Part shown: piece after piece, positions 17,498 to 26,946 of the stretch | How the letters are laid out: each line of letters starts with the position of its first letter | Position numbering within the stretch: position 1 is the stretch's first letter | Source of the DNA: Clostridiaceae bacterium M8S5 | Lineage (GTDB): Bacteria; Bacillota; Clostridia; Tissierellales; MCWD3 | DNA length: 64,000 bases | Assembly: GCA_029227815.1 (NCBI GenBank) | Contig: CP118523.1 | Coordinates: 2,418,001 to 2,482,000 of the forward strand | Direction of reading: 5' to 3' | The notes under the pieces: generated by a model | Database searches by the model: none | What the model was told of the DNA's origin: nothing | The model's input: only the letters and a program-made list of their open reading frames with translations | Made by a program: the position numbers and the translations under genes

Positions 17498-18526
17498 ATG
17501 AATAAAATTATAGAAAAAGAAATATTAGAAATCTTAGAAAACTATGATTTAATAGTAAAATCAATAAAAACAGAATCCTATAAAATAAAAAAAGGTGTCT
17601 GGTGGATAAATACTAATAAAGGAACAAAAATACTTAAAATGCACACCTATAATAACGATTTACTAAAGTTTATATTAGATGCTAGCATATATTTATCTAA
17701 CAATGGAGTTAACATACCTACTGTATTATTAACTAAAAACAATGAACGATTTGTTAAAATCGAAGATCGTTATTATGTTCTATCTCAAGCAATTAATGGC
17801 AATAAGTTCAATTATACAAGCAAAGACCAAATTAAGTCCATGGTCACTTCTTTAGCCAATTTTCATAAAGCATCGATTGGATTTAAGGCTAACAATAACC
17901 ATAGTTACAGGACTCATCTAGGAAGATGGCTATCAAAAAGAACTGCTAAGGCTAATAGACTTAAAAAGTATTATGAAAATATAAATCAAAATAATCCTAC
18001 TGAATTTGATCTAATTATATTAGATACATTCAAGCACTTTTATAAAAGAACCATCAGCTCTATAACTGAGATTAATTGCGATAGATATAATAAGTGGACT
18101 GAATATGTTGAAAAGAATGGTAGTCTTTGTCATCAAGATTTTGCAGCTGGTAATTTAATTAAAACATCAAAAAATGAAATATTTATAATCGATCTTGACT
18201 CCGTCACTATCGATATTCCTGTTAGAGATATTAGAAAGCTATTAAATAAAATAATGAAAAAAAATGGTCAATGGGATATCAATTTAACACATGAAATATT
18301 ATGTTGGTATAACAATGTAAATGCTCTAGAACATTGGCAATGGGATATTTTAAAATCTACACTACTCTATCCTCATTTGTATATAGGTATAATGAGCAAA
18401 TATTATGAAAAAAGAGAAACAACATGGCCAGAATCAAAATATATTAGTAAGCTTAAAAACATAATAAATATTGAATATTCTCTAGAGGAAATAATAAACA
18501 ATTTTCCTTATCCTAAAGGGGGTTAA
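17498..18526 (+). CDS. CotS family spore coat protein (aminoglycoside phosphotransferase fold), copy 1
   Basis: 342 aa, ATG five bases after GGAGG. A kinase-like fold with an N-lobe (GVWWINTNKGTKILKMH, residues 33-49) and a catalytic-loop equivalent LCHQDFAAGNLI (about residue 210), then FIIDLDSVTIDIPVRDIRKLL, the DFG-like and activation region. This is the CotS/YsxE/YutH group seen on spores of Bacillus and Clostridium. HQD replaces the classic HxD of APH enzymes and D-L-D replaces DFG, so it could bind nucleotide, but activity is not known. It is 4 nt upstream of the second copy; the trio cotS-cotS-cotSA has shared polarity. Confidence 0.88.
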   Translation: MNKIIEKEILEILENYDLIVKSIKTESYKIKKGVWWINTNKGTKILKMHTYNNDLLKFILDASIYLSNNGVNIPTVLLTKNNERFVKIEDRYYVLSQAINGNKFNYTSKDQIKSMVTSLANFHKASIGFKANNNHSYRTHLGRWLSKRTAKANRLKKYYENINQNNPTEFDLIILDTFKHFYKRTISSITEINCDRYNKWTEYVEKNGSLCHQDFAAGNLIKTSKNEIFIIDLDSVTIDIPVRDIRKLLNKIMKKNGQWDINLTHEILCWYNNVNALEHWQWDILKSTLLYPHLYIGIMSKYYEKRETTWPESKYISKLKNIINIEYSLEEIINNFPYPKGG

Positions 18527-18529
18527 TTC

Positions 18530-19543
18530 ATGCAAACAAAAACAGATTTAATACAACTCGCTAAAATTGTATTATCACAATATAATATAACATCAGATAA
18601 TATAACAATAATGCAAAACGAAGGCATAAAAACGCTTTGGAAAGTAGTTACAGATGATAGTAAATATTGCCTAAAAAGATTGAAACAACCTCATGAAAAA
18701 TGCATTTTCACCGTAAATGCACAAATCCATATTTATAATCAAGGGGGTAAAGTCCCTAAAATTTATAAAAACGAAAATAATGAACCAATAACTTACCTAA
18801 CTGGCGAATCCTTTGTATTATATTCTTTTATCACTAATAAAACACTTAATTTTAAAAATAATCATCATTTAAGTCTTGCATTAAAGGGACTAGCACATTT
18901 TCATAAACATTCTTTAGGATATATACCACCAAAAGAATGCAAAATTTCATCCAAAGTTGGACGGATGCCATCTCAATATGTATCAATGCGTAATAGAATG
19001 GCAAAATGGAAGTCTATTGCTCTTGCAAACAAAACTTCTACAAACAATACTTATGTAAAGCACGTAGACTCTATCATATGTTTAGCGGATGAAGTTCTCA
19101 AACTATTAAATCATTCAAAATATGAACTCCTAACTGATTTTGAAAATCATTGTTTCCCTCTTTGCCATCAAGACTATGGATCTGGTAATGTTTTATGCCA
19201 TGACAATGATTTTTATGTTATTGATTTAGATGGTGTTACCTACGATTTGCCAACAAGGGATCTGAGAAAAATACTGGGTAAACGAATGTCCAAAAATAGC
19301 TCACTTGATAATAACTTTATAAACACTATGCTTGATTGTTATACAAATGTATACCCTTTGTCAGTTGATGAAATTGAGCTATTATTAATAGATATGATGT
19401 TTCCTCACTGGTTCTTTGCTGACGTTAAGAATATATTTAAGAAAAACAAAAATGTAGAACCTTCTAAAATAAATAACACAGCTCGTTTCGAGCACAAAAA
19501 ATTTAATATCTTGCAAGATATGCTTAAAGGAGGTATCCTATGA
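18530..19543 (+). CDS. CotS family spore coat protein, copy 2
   Basis: 337 aa, ATG after GGGGG. Same fold as the previous gene: ITIMQNEGIKTLWKVVTD with CLKRLK (the ATP-lysine-like position), catalytic-loop equivalent LCHQDYGSGNVLCH (about residue 216), then FYVIDLDGVTYDLPTRDLRKIL. The two copies are clearly paralogous but diverged in the N-lobe. It overlaps the following glycosyltransferase by four bases (ATGA), so the two are translationally coupled. A role in coat assembly with the CotSA-like transferase is inferred from the cotSA-cotS pair of Bacillus. Confidence 0.88.
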   Translation: MQTKTDLIQLAKIVLSQYNITSDNITIMQNEGIKTLWKVVTDDSKYCLKRLKQPHEKCIFTVNAQIHIYNQGGKVPKIYKNENNEPITYLTGESFVLYSFITNKTLNFKNNHHLSLALKGLAHFHKHSLGYIPPKECKISSKVGRMPSQYVSMRNRMAKWKSIALANKTSTNNTYVKHVDSIICLADEVLKLLNHSKYELLTDFENHCFPLCHQDYGSGNVLCHDNDFYVIDLDGVTYDLPTRDLRKILGKRMSKNSSLDNNFINTMLDCYTNVYPLSVDEIELLLIDMMFPHWFFADVKNIFKKNKNVEPSKINNTARFEHKKFNILQDMLKGGIL

Positions 19544-20694
19544 AACTAGCTTTTATTTGCACAGAAAAATTACCTGTCCCACCTGTAGCTGGTGGAGCTA
19601 TACAAATCTATATCCAAGGAATATTACCTATTCTTTCAAGTAAATATAATATAACAATTTACTCTTTAGAACATAAATCGTTGCCATCTGACGAAATAAT
19701 GAACTCTGTTAGATATGTACGTGTGAAAGGCAGGACTAAAGATGAATACATTAACAATATAAAGAAGCACATCAGTACATGTAAATATGATGTTATACAT
19801 GTGTTCAATAGGCCTCTGTGGGTACTACGTCTTTTAAAATATGCCCCCGAGTCAAAATTTACACTTAGCTTGCACAATTCCATGTTCTTGCCTAAAAAAG
19901 TAGACTCTCTTCGCGCAAAAGAAATAATAGAAAAGGTAGAGTTCATCTCTACCGTAAGTAAATTTATCGCTGATGAAGTTGTAAGTTTATATCCTCAAGC
20001 TAAGGAAAAAATACACCCAGTCTACTCAGGAGTAATACTTGATCAGTATAAAACTATATGGGATAGTGAAAATCAACATAGAGTAGATATAAGAAAAAAG
20101 CTAGATATAGAAGATAAAAAAGTAATATTATATGTTGGAAGGCTTTGTAAAAAGAAAGGTACACATATAATAATGAAATCTCTAAAAAGTATTATGAAAC
20201 AAAGAAAAGATGTTGCAGCTGTATTTGTAGGTAGTAAATGGTACGGGAGCAATCAAACTGATGATTTCATAAAGAAGATACAACACATATCAACTACATT
20301 AGATGGCCCTGTTATCTTTACTGGATTTTTACCGCCAGCAATTATTCCACATTATTATAGTATAGGAGATGTATTTGTATGCGCCTCTCAGTGGGATGAA
20401 CCTCTTGCTAGAATACATTATGAAGCTATGGCATCTGGCCTGCCTATAATTACCACAAATAGAGGTGGTAACAAAGAAGTAATTAACGATAACAATGGTA
20501 TATACATTGATGAATATGATAACCCAGATGTATTCTCTGAAAAAATCAATTATCTACTTGATAATCCATCAATAAGAAAAAGTATGGGAATGGAAGGTCG
20601 TAAACTTGCCGAAGATGAATATAACCTTAATAGAACTGCTAAAAAGCTTGATGAATTATTTGAATCAGTATATGAAACATCTCTATTTTTATAA
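19540..20694 (+). CDS. cotSA: CotSA-like family 4 glycosyltransferase
   Basis: 384 aa GT4 enzyme (Bacillus CotSA is of similar length). N-terminal Rossmann domain: MKLAFICTEKLPVPPVAGGAI with the Gly-rich donor loop, and YDVIHVFNRP. C-terminal domain: ILYVGRLCKKKGTHIIM, FTGFLPPAIIPHYYSIGDVFVC, and the nucleotide-sugar motif EPLARIHYEAMASGLPIITTNRG with the E-x7-E spacing (residues about 288-296). Expected to transfer a sugar from a nucleotide donor to a coat component or capsule in the mother cell. It follows cotS copy 2 with an ATGA overlap. Confidence 0.85.
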   Translation: MKLAFICTEKLPVPPVAGGAIQIYIQGILPILSSKYNITIYSLEHKSLPSDEIMNSVRYVRVKGRTKDEYINNIKKHISTCKYDVIHVFNRPLWVLRLLKYAPESKFTLSLHNSMFLPKKVDSLRAKEIIEKVEFISTVSKFIADEVVSLYPQAKEKIHPVYSGVILDQYKTIWDSENQHRVDIRKKLDIEDKKVILYVGRLCKKKGTHIIMKSLKSIMKQRKDVAAVFVGSKWYGSNQTDDFIKKIQHISTTLDGPVIFTGFLPPAIIPHYYSIGDVFVCASQWDEPLARIHYEAMASGLPIITTNRGGNKEVINDNNGIYIDEYDNPDVFSEKINYLLDNPSIRKSMGMEGRKLAEDEYNLNRTAKKLDELFESVYETSLFL

Positions 20695-20724
20695 GCAAAT
20701 ATTTTATAAATTTGCTTGTAGGTA

Positions 20725-22156
<1,432 letters not shown>

Positions 22157-22179
22157 ACATTAATTATAACTATATAGTC

Positions 22180-22222
22180 AAAAAGAAGTATAGTCAATGT
22201 ACATGACTATACTTCTTTTTTA
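22180..22222 (+). terminator. gdhA terminator
   Basis: Perfect stem of about 15 bp (AAGAAGTATAGTCA / TGACTATACTTCTT) around a 7-nt loop, then six T residues. Confidence 0.92.
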
Positions 22223-22290
22223 TTACTTCCCCATCTACTTAACAGTGTATACTTTATAGTAACTCATTTATTATTAATTAATGATTATAC

Positions 22291-23613
22291 TTACAGAGAA
22301 TACCTTTTTTTGCACTTCTTATAAAAATACATTGTCATTATAATACATAAATACTCTGATAATGGCATTGTCATCCAGACACCATTCAGCCCTAATATTT
22401 TAGGTAATAAAAGAACAAGAATCATTTTAAATATTAACGATCTGCTAAAAGATATTATCGCAGAGTATTTACCATTATTTATTGATGTAAAAAATGCTGA
22501 CCCTAGTATATTAAATCCATTTACAAAAAAAGCAAAACTACATATTGTAAAAGCCCTACCTGTCATCATAATTAAATCCAAATTAGTTCTTTCAAATAGA
22601 TGTATTAAATGATATTTGAAAATATTGCAAATTGTAAAAGATACTAAACTTATACTCCCAATAGTTATTATTGAAATTTTAAGTAATTTTTTTATATTTC
22701 CTATCTTTTCCGCCCCAAAATTATAGCTTAACAATGGTTGTATTCCCATAGACAATCCAATAAATATTGATGATAGAAAGAAATTCGCATAAAGAACGAT
22801 AGATATACTAGATACTCCTATTTTCCCTACTAATTTTAATAGCACTGTATTAAATATAAACGTTGTAATTCCTGTAGACAAACTAGATACCATTTCTGAA
22901 GAACCATTTGCTAATGAACTCTTTATAAATTTAGTATCTATCTTAACAAATCTAAATTTTAAACTTGAGTAATTCAAGCAAAAATAAAGCACCCCTATTA
23001 TACCATTTATGAACGCTCCAAAAATAGTTCCCAATGCAGCTCCTGTCATTCCCATATCAAAAATATACATAAATACATAATTAAAACCTACGTTAGCAAC
23101 ACCTCCAATGATGGTTGCAAACATAGATAGATTAAATTTTCCTTCTAGCCGTAAAAAAACTTCTGTAAAGAACTTAATTACAAATCCTATTGATCCGAGT
23201 AAAATAACTGTTAAGTAATCTGTAGCTAACGGCAACAATTCTCCTTTTGCACCTAGAAGCTCAGCTATATCTTCAGCAAAAAATAAACCAATAATTAGAT
23301 ATATAAAAACTAATCCAGCTAAAATATATATCATGTTACTAAAATTTTCATTTGCTTCTTTTATCTTTTTTGCTCCAATATTTATTCCTATAATAGCTGA
23401 AGCCCCAATAACTACCATAAATACACTTCCAAAAATAAAGTTCGATGCTGGTAAAGTTATATTTAAACTGGCAAGTGCGCTACTCCCTAATCTATTGGAA
23501 ATAAATATCCCATCTGTCATAGAATATACCGATATAAAAAGCATTGAAAAAATTGTTGGTAGAACAAACTTAAAGTAACTTTTCACATTTATGTTTTCAA
23601 AGTGTTTCTTCAT
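22291..23613 (-). CDS. MATE family multidrug efflux transporter
   Basis: 440 aa with about 12 transmembrane segments. The N-terminal half carries SVYSMTDGIFISNRLGSSALASLNI and the second half repeats the pattern with GMTGAALGTIFGAFI, both MATE hallmarks. MATE pumps exchange Na+ or H+ for drugs and toxins; the substrate is unknown. It is divergent from a MerR/BmrR-type regulator across a 97-bp gap that contains a classic MerR-type promoter reading into this gene, so its expression is probably switched on when the regulator binds an effector. Confidence 0.9.
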   Translation of the reverse strand: MKKHFENINVKSYFKFVLPTIFSMLFISVYSMTDGIFISNRLGSSALASLNITLPASNFIFGSVFMVVIGASAIIGINIGAKKIKEANENFSNMIYILAGLVFIYLIIGLFFAEDIAELLGAKGELLPLATDYLTVILLGSIGFVIKFFTEVFLRLEGKFNLSMFATIIGGVANVGFNYVFMYIFDMGMTGAALGTIFGAFINGIIGVLYFCLNYSSLKFRFVKIDTKFIKSSLANGSSEMVSSLSTGITTFIFNTVLLKLVGKIGVSSISIVLYANFFLSSIFIGLSMGIQPLLSYNFGAEKIGNIKKLLKISIITIGSISLVSFTICNIFKYHLIHLFERTNLDLIMMTGRAFTICSFAFFVNGFNILGSAFFTSINNGKYSAIISFSRSLIFKMILVLLLPKILGLNGVWMTMPLSEYLCIIMTMYFYKKCKKRYSL

Positions 23614-23648
23614 TGTTACACCCTCTCATTATTATATTGACAAATTCC

Positions 23649-23679
23649 ATTATAAACCCTATAGTAGTTATAGAGTCAA
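23649..23679 (-). promoter_or_regulatory. MerR-type promoter/operator of the MATE gene
   Basis: TTGACT (23674-23679) and TATAAT (23649-23654) are separated by 19 bp, the over-long spacer typical of MerR-activated promoters. Within it lies an imperfect dyad ACTCTATA / TATAGGGT. The regulator gene begins 32 bp beyond it on the other strand. Confidence 0.85.
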
Positions 23680-23710
23680 TATATTTTAAAAAATAAGTGA
23701 GAGGTATCAG

Positions 23711-24541
23711 ATGAAACGACTATATAAAATTGGAGAGGTCTCAAATATAAAAAATATAGACATACAAACATTAAGATACTATGATAAAATAGGTCTATTT
23801 TCACCAGCAATCATAGATTCAGATACTGGATATAGATACTACACTATAGAGCAATTTGTTGAGATTGATAAAATCAAATTCTATAAAAAAATCGGTTTAT
23901 CTTTAAATGAAATGATTGAATACAAAAAAGTATCTTCACTAGATAAATCTTTAGATATATTACAAAAACAAAAAGAATACTTTGATTTTGAAATAAAAAA
24001 GTTACAAGTTATATCTAATAATATTGATAATATTATTGAAGACATAAAAAGAGCTAAAGATGCTTATGAAAAAATAGGAAGTAAAATAGAAATTAGATAC
24101 TGTGACCCACTAATAGGAATAATAGGTGATTGTGAAGATGTGAAAGATTGGTATCAGTTTGAAAATAAATTACTTGAACTGACTAAGAAATATCCAAATT
24201 ATTCCGAAATAGGTCACAATCATGGTCTAACTTTCATACATGATGGTAACTTCTTATTAACTTCATATGGTGATAATATAAAAAAAATAATTTTGCCTGT
24301 AGATAAAACACTTATAGACAATCCTAATGTCCAAGAATATAAACTTGGAAATTGTATTTGTGTATATTTTATGGGAAATATTACCGATTTTAATCAAATC
24401 TTAGTTCCTTCTTTAAAACAGTATGTTGAATCTAACAATATACAAATACGTGGTGATATTGTAACAACAACCATTGCGGGTTCATTTATTGTTCACAATA
24501 GCTCAGAACACATTACAGAAATAAAAATACCTGTACTCTAG
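23711..24541 (+). CDS. MerR family transcriptional regulator with effector-binding domain
   Basis: 276 aa. An N-terminal MerR winged helix (MKRLYKIGEVSNIKNIDIQTLRYYDKIGLFSPAI, read in pieces; DSDTGYRYYTIEQFVEID) is followed by a dimerization helix (about 80-120) and a C-terminal GyrI/BmrR-like ligand domain (about 125-276, ending TEIKIPVL). BmrR-type proteins bind drugs and untwist 19-bp-spacer promoters. It is divergent from the MATE pump, whose promoter has exactly this spacing, so the pump is the likely target. There is a good GAGAGG ribosome binding site. Confidence 0.88.
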   Translation: MKRLYKIGEVSNIKNIDIQTLRYYDKIGLFSPAIIDSDTGYRYYTIEQFVEIDKIKFYKKIGLSLNEMIEYKKVSSLDKSLDILQKQKEYFDFEIKKLQVISNNIDNIIEDIKRAKDAYEKIGSKIEIRYCDPLIGIIGDCEDVKDWYQFENKLLELTKKYPNYSEIGHNHGLTFIHDGNFLLTSYGDNIKKIILPVDKTLIDNPNVQEYKLGNCICVYFMGNITDFNQILVPSLKQYVESNNIQIRGDIVTTTIAGSFIVHNSSEHITEIKIPVL

Positions 24542-24552
24542 AGTTTATTTTA

Positions 24553-25359
24553 CTATTTTTTAATAGGTATTTGAATCTCTGTAAGCCACAAATCTTTATC
24601 GTCCTTATTCCAAATACCATCTATATAAGATTCTCTTGGATTTCCAATTACATTGTATCCATTATCATCAATCCATTTATATGCAAACCAATGAGCTTCT
24701 CTTAAAGTTTCGTATGGCCCACGATGAAGTAAACATAAGGCTTCATCTACTTTTTCTATCACTTTGTACTTAACTAAATCTGAATCCTCACAAAGCTCAA
24801 CTACGGCCTCACATGTTTCAACATCTATATTCTTTTCTTTATATTCTCCATCATGATATATATTAAAGCAATATTCAGGCTCTGCGCATACAGCTCCTTT
24901 TCTACGCATTTCTAATCCCATCTTTGGTATTATTTCAAAATATTCATCATAACTGCTAGCGATAAAACGCATTGATGCTACATTTACTCTAGGTAAACTT
25001 CTTACGACTGGATTGTACTTTATATGCTCATCATTACTTAATATTTTCATGTAATTTTTTATTTGTAGTATCTTCTTTTTATTATCGTTGATTACTTCGT
25101 TTAGTTCTTTTTCTTTAAGCTTTAAAAACACTTCCACACTTATAGGTTGGTCAACAATATGCATAATATCTGTTAACGATAATCCCATTTGCTTTAATGT
25201 TATTATTTTGTGTAATTTTGGAAGTTGATTACTTGTATAATACCTATATCCAGTCTCATCGTCAATGTATGCTGGCTTTAATAGCCCAATTTTTTCGTAG
25301 TATCTAAGTGTTTTTGTAGTTATTCTATTCATTTTTGAAAATAAACCTATTCTATACAA
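24553..25359 (-). CDS. MerR family regulator with GyrI-like domain, linked to ABC exporter
   Basis: 268 aa, TTG start seven bases after GAGGTG. MerR helix-turn-helix MYRIGLFSKMNRITTKTLRYYEKIG and DDETGYRYYTSNQLPKL, coiled-coil helix (KLKEKELNEVINDNKKKIL), and a GyrI-like C-terminus (VASMRFIASSYDEYF ... LWLTEIQIPIKK). It lies 12 nt after the ABC permease, and the operon starts with the MerR-type promoter upstream of the ATPase, so the operon is probably autoregulated. It is related to the regulator at 23711 but less than 40 percent identical by eye. Its stop converges with the other regulator, 11 nt apart. Confidence 0.88.
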   Translation of the reverse strand: MYRIGLFSKMNRITTKTLRYYEKIGLLKPAYIDDETGYRYYTSNQLPKLHKIITLKQMGLSLTDIMHIVDQPISVEVFLKLKEKELNEVINDNKKKILQIKNYMKILSNDEHIKYNPVVRSLPRVNVASMRFIASSYDEYFEIIPKMGLEMRRKGAVCAEPEYCFNIYHDGEYKEKNIDVETCEAVVELCEDSDLVKYKVIEKVDEALCLLHRGPYETLREAHWFAYKWIDDNGYNVIGNPRESYIDGIWNKDDKDLWLTEIQIPIKK

Positions 25360-25371
25360 TTGCTTTCACCT

Positions 25372-26100
25372 CTATTCAAAATCGTATCTGAAAAACTTTA
25401 CAGATACAATCAAACTAATTACACTTACGATAATCAATATAATAATAATTTTATCATATTCTTTCAATGTGTTTCCTAAAGAAATTGTTTTTAACATTTT
25501 TATTCCTTGTGTGAGTGGCATAATTTCAGAAAATCGCTGTAACCCTCGTGGCATAATTTCATAAGGTACTGTCGCTCCAGAGAGTAAAAACATTGGAAAA
25601 TATGCCAGTGTACATAACAAATTTGCGGTTTTTATAGAGTTAGACACACTGGCAATTAAAATACCTATGCTGTAAATCACTATTAGTAAAAATAAATATA
25701 CTATTATAAACTGAATTATTGATCCTTTCATAGTATAGTCAAATGCAAATCTAGCAATGATATAAACTATAGATGATGATACTACTGCAAAAATAAAATT
25801 GTTTAAAAATTGAGCTAATAATAGTAATAATGGAGATGTGGGAGTAACTTGAAACCGTTTTAAAACTTTCTTTTCTCTGTAGTTTGTTACTGTCAATGGA
25901 ATCCCCATAAGCCCTGTAGCACATATACCAATGGTTACTACTGCACTAAATGATTGTCCTATCTTTATACTGTTACCACTATACAAAACTCCTAGTAACA
26001 TCATCAACCCTGCAGGCAATAAAACACCAAATAGCATACCTGAGAATTCTCTCATCGATAATATCAGTTCGGTCTTTGTTAAAACTCTTAATCTATTCAT
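25372..26100 (-). CDS. ABC-2 type transporter permease
   Basis: 242 aa with six hydrophobic segments (about 15-40, 45-75, 100-125, 130-160, 165-190, 215-240). Typical ABC-2 features: GVLLPAGLMMLLGV, LTVTNYREKKVLKRFQVTPTSPL (the coupling helix with RFQVTP) and LSGATVPYEIMP. Start ATG at 26100 (MNRLRVLTKTEL) follows GAGGAGGG and overlaps the ATPase stop by 8 nt; an in-frame start 14 codons upstream would lie within the ATPase gene without a ribosome binding site. Works with the ATPase at 26093 as a drug/peptide exporter. Confidence 0.88.
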   Translation of the reverse strand: MNRLRVLTKTELILSMREFSGMLFGVLLPAGLMMLLGVLYSGNSIKIGQSFSAVVTIGICATGLMGIPLTVTNYREKKVLKRFQVTPTSPLLLLLAQFLNNFIFAVVSSSIVYIIARFAFDYTMKGSIIQFIIVYLFLLIVIYSIGILIASVSNSIKTANLLCTLAYFPMFLLSGATVPYEIMPRGLQRFSEIMPLTQGIKMLKTISLGNTLKEYDKIIIILIIVSVISLIVSVKFFRYDFE

Positions 26101-26827
26101 AATATCCCTCCTCATTTGTGTAAAACAGATACGCTTCTTCAAGGTTTTCCTTGCCTGATAACTTTAATATTTTAGTAGGCGAACCTTTGATGATTTCTAT
26201 CCCATTATCTATAATCATTACTCTATCACACAAATATTCAACTTCGTCCATGTAATGTGATGTTAAAAAAATTGTAATACCTCTGTTCTTAAGCTCTTTC
26301 AAAGCTCCCCACATTTCCCTTCTAGCTTTTGTATCTAAACCTGTTGTAAGCTCATCTAAAAAAACAATCTTTGGATTATTTATCAATGCTAATATTACTG
26401 ATAGTTTTTGCTTTTCTCCTCCTGACAACGTAGATACCATTTGTTCCTTTTTATCGACCATCCCAAACTGTTTCAATAGTGCTTTCCAATCACTAGTAGT
26501 TTTGTATAACGTTGAAAGCATCATACAAATCTCTTTTACCTTTATTCTATCAGGATAATAACTGGCTTGAAACTGCACTCCTATTTCTTCAAATAGCTTT
26601 TTTTTATCTTTCTTTGGATTCATACCTAGAATTTCAACATTTCCACTATCAAATGTTTTTGTACCTAGTGTACATTCTATAGTCGTTGATTTCCCAGCTC
26701 CATTTGGTCCTAGTAAACCAAATACCTCTCCTTTATCAAGTTCAATAGTCAGATTGTTTAAAACAGTAACATCTCCATATTTTTTTGTTAAGTTATTGAT
26801 TATTAGTGCTTTATTACTCTCCCTCAT
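26093..26827 (-). CDS. ABC transporter ATP-binding protein
   Basis: 244 aa. Walker A GLLGPNGAGKSTTIE (about 42-56), Q-loop VQFQASYY, signature LSGGEKQKLSV, Walker B IVFLDELTTGLD, H-loop TSHYMDE. The ATG at 26827 lies eight bases after AGGAG; a GTG three codons upstream overlaps that site. The order ATPase-permease-MerR regulator with overlapping or short junctions indicates one operon, driven by the promoter at 26861-26891. The exported substrate is not predictable; DrrA/CcmA-like efflux of antibiotics or lipids is common in the family. Confidence 0.92.
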   Translation of the reverse strand: MRESNKALIINNLTKKYGDVTVLNNLTIELDKGEVFGLLGPNGAGKSTTIECTLGTKTFDSGNVEILGMNPKKDKKKLFEEIGVQFQASYYPDRIKVKEICMMLSTLYKTTSDWKALLKQFGMVDKKEQMVSTLSGGEKQKLSVILALINNPKIVFLDELTTGLDTKARREMWGALKELKNRGITIFLTSHYMDEVEYLCDRVMIIDNGIEIIKGSPTKILKLSGKENLEEAYLFYTNEEGYYE

Positions 26828-26844
26828 ACTTTTCACTCCTTTAG

Positions 26845-26891
26845 GTAAGCTATAATTTATAGCTTACACTTTGCTCTAAGGACAATGTCAA
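26845..26891 (-). promoter_or_regulatory. MerR-type promoter and 23-bp palindrome of the ABC exporter operon
   Basis: TTGACA (26886-26891), 19-bp spacer with dyad CCTT-AGAGC-AAAG, then TAAGCT (26861-26866) as a weak -10. Overlapping the -10 and running downstream is a perfect 23-bp palindrome: arms GTAAGCTATAA / TTATAGCTTAC about one central base (26845-26867). It can act as a second operator or as a short RNA hairpin ahead of the ribosome binding site. Confidence 0.75.
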
Positions 26892-26910
26892 GTAGTTTTA
26901 TGCATAAAAA

Positions 26911-26933
26911 AACAGAGACGTAACATCTCCGTT
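26911..26933 (-). terminator. intrinsic terminator of rarA
   Basis: AACGGAGA pairs with TCTCTGTT (one G-T) around a 7-nt loop, followed on the minus strand by a run of T. It sits 13 nt past the rarA stop and 20 nt before the ABC promoter. Confidence 0.85.
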
Positions 26934-26946
26934 ATTTGTCATCAAT

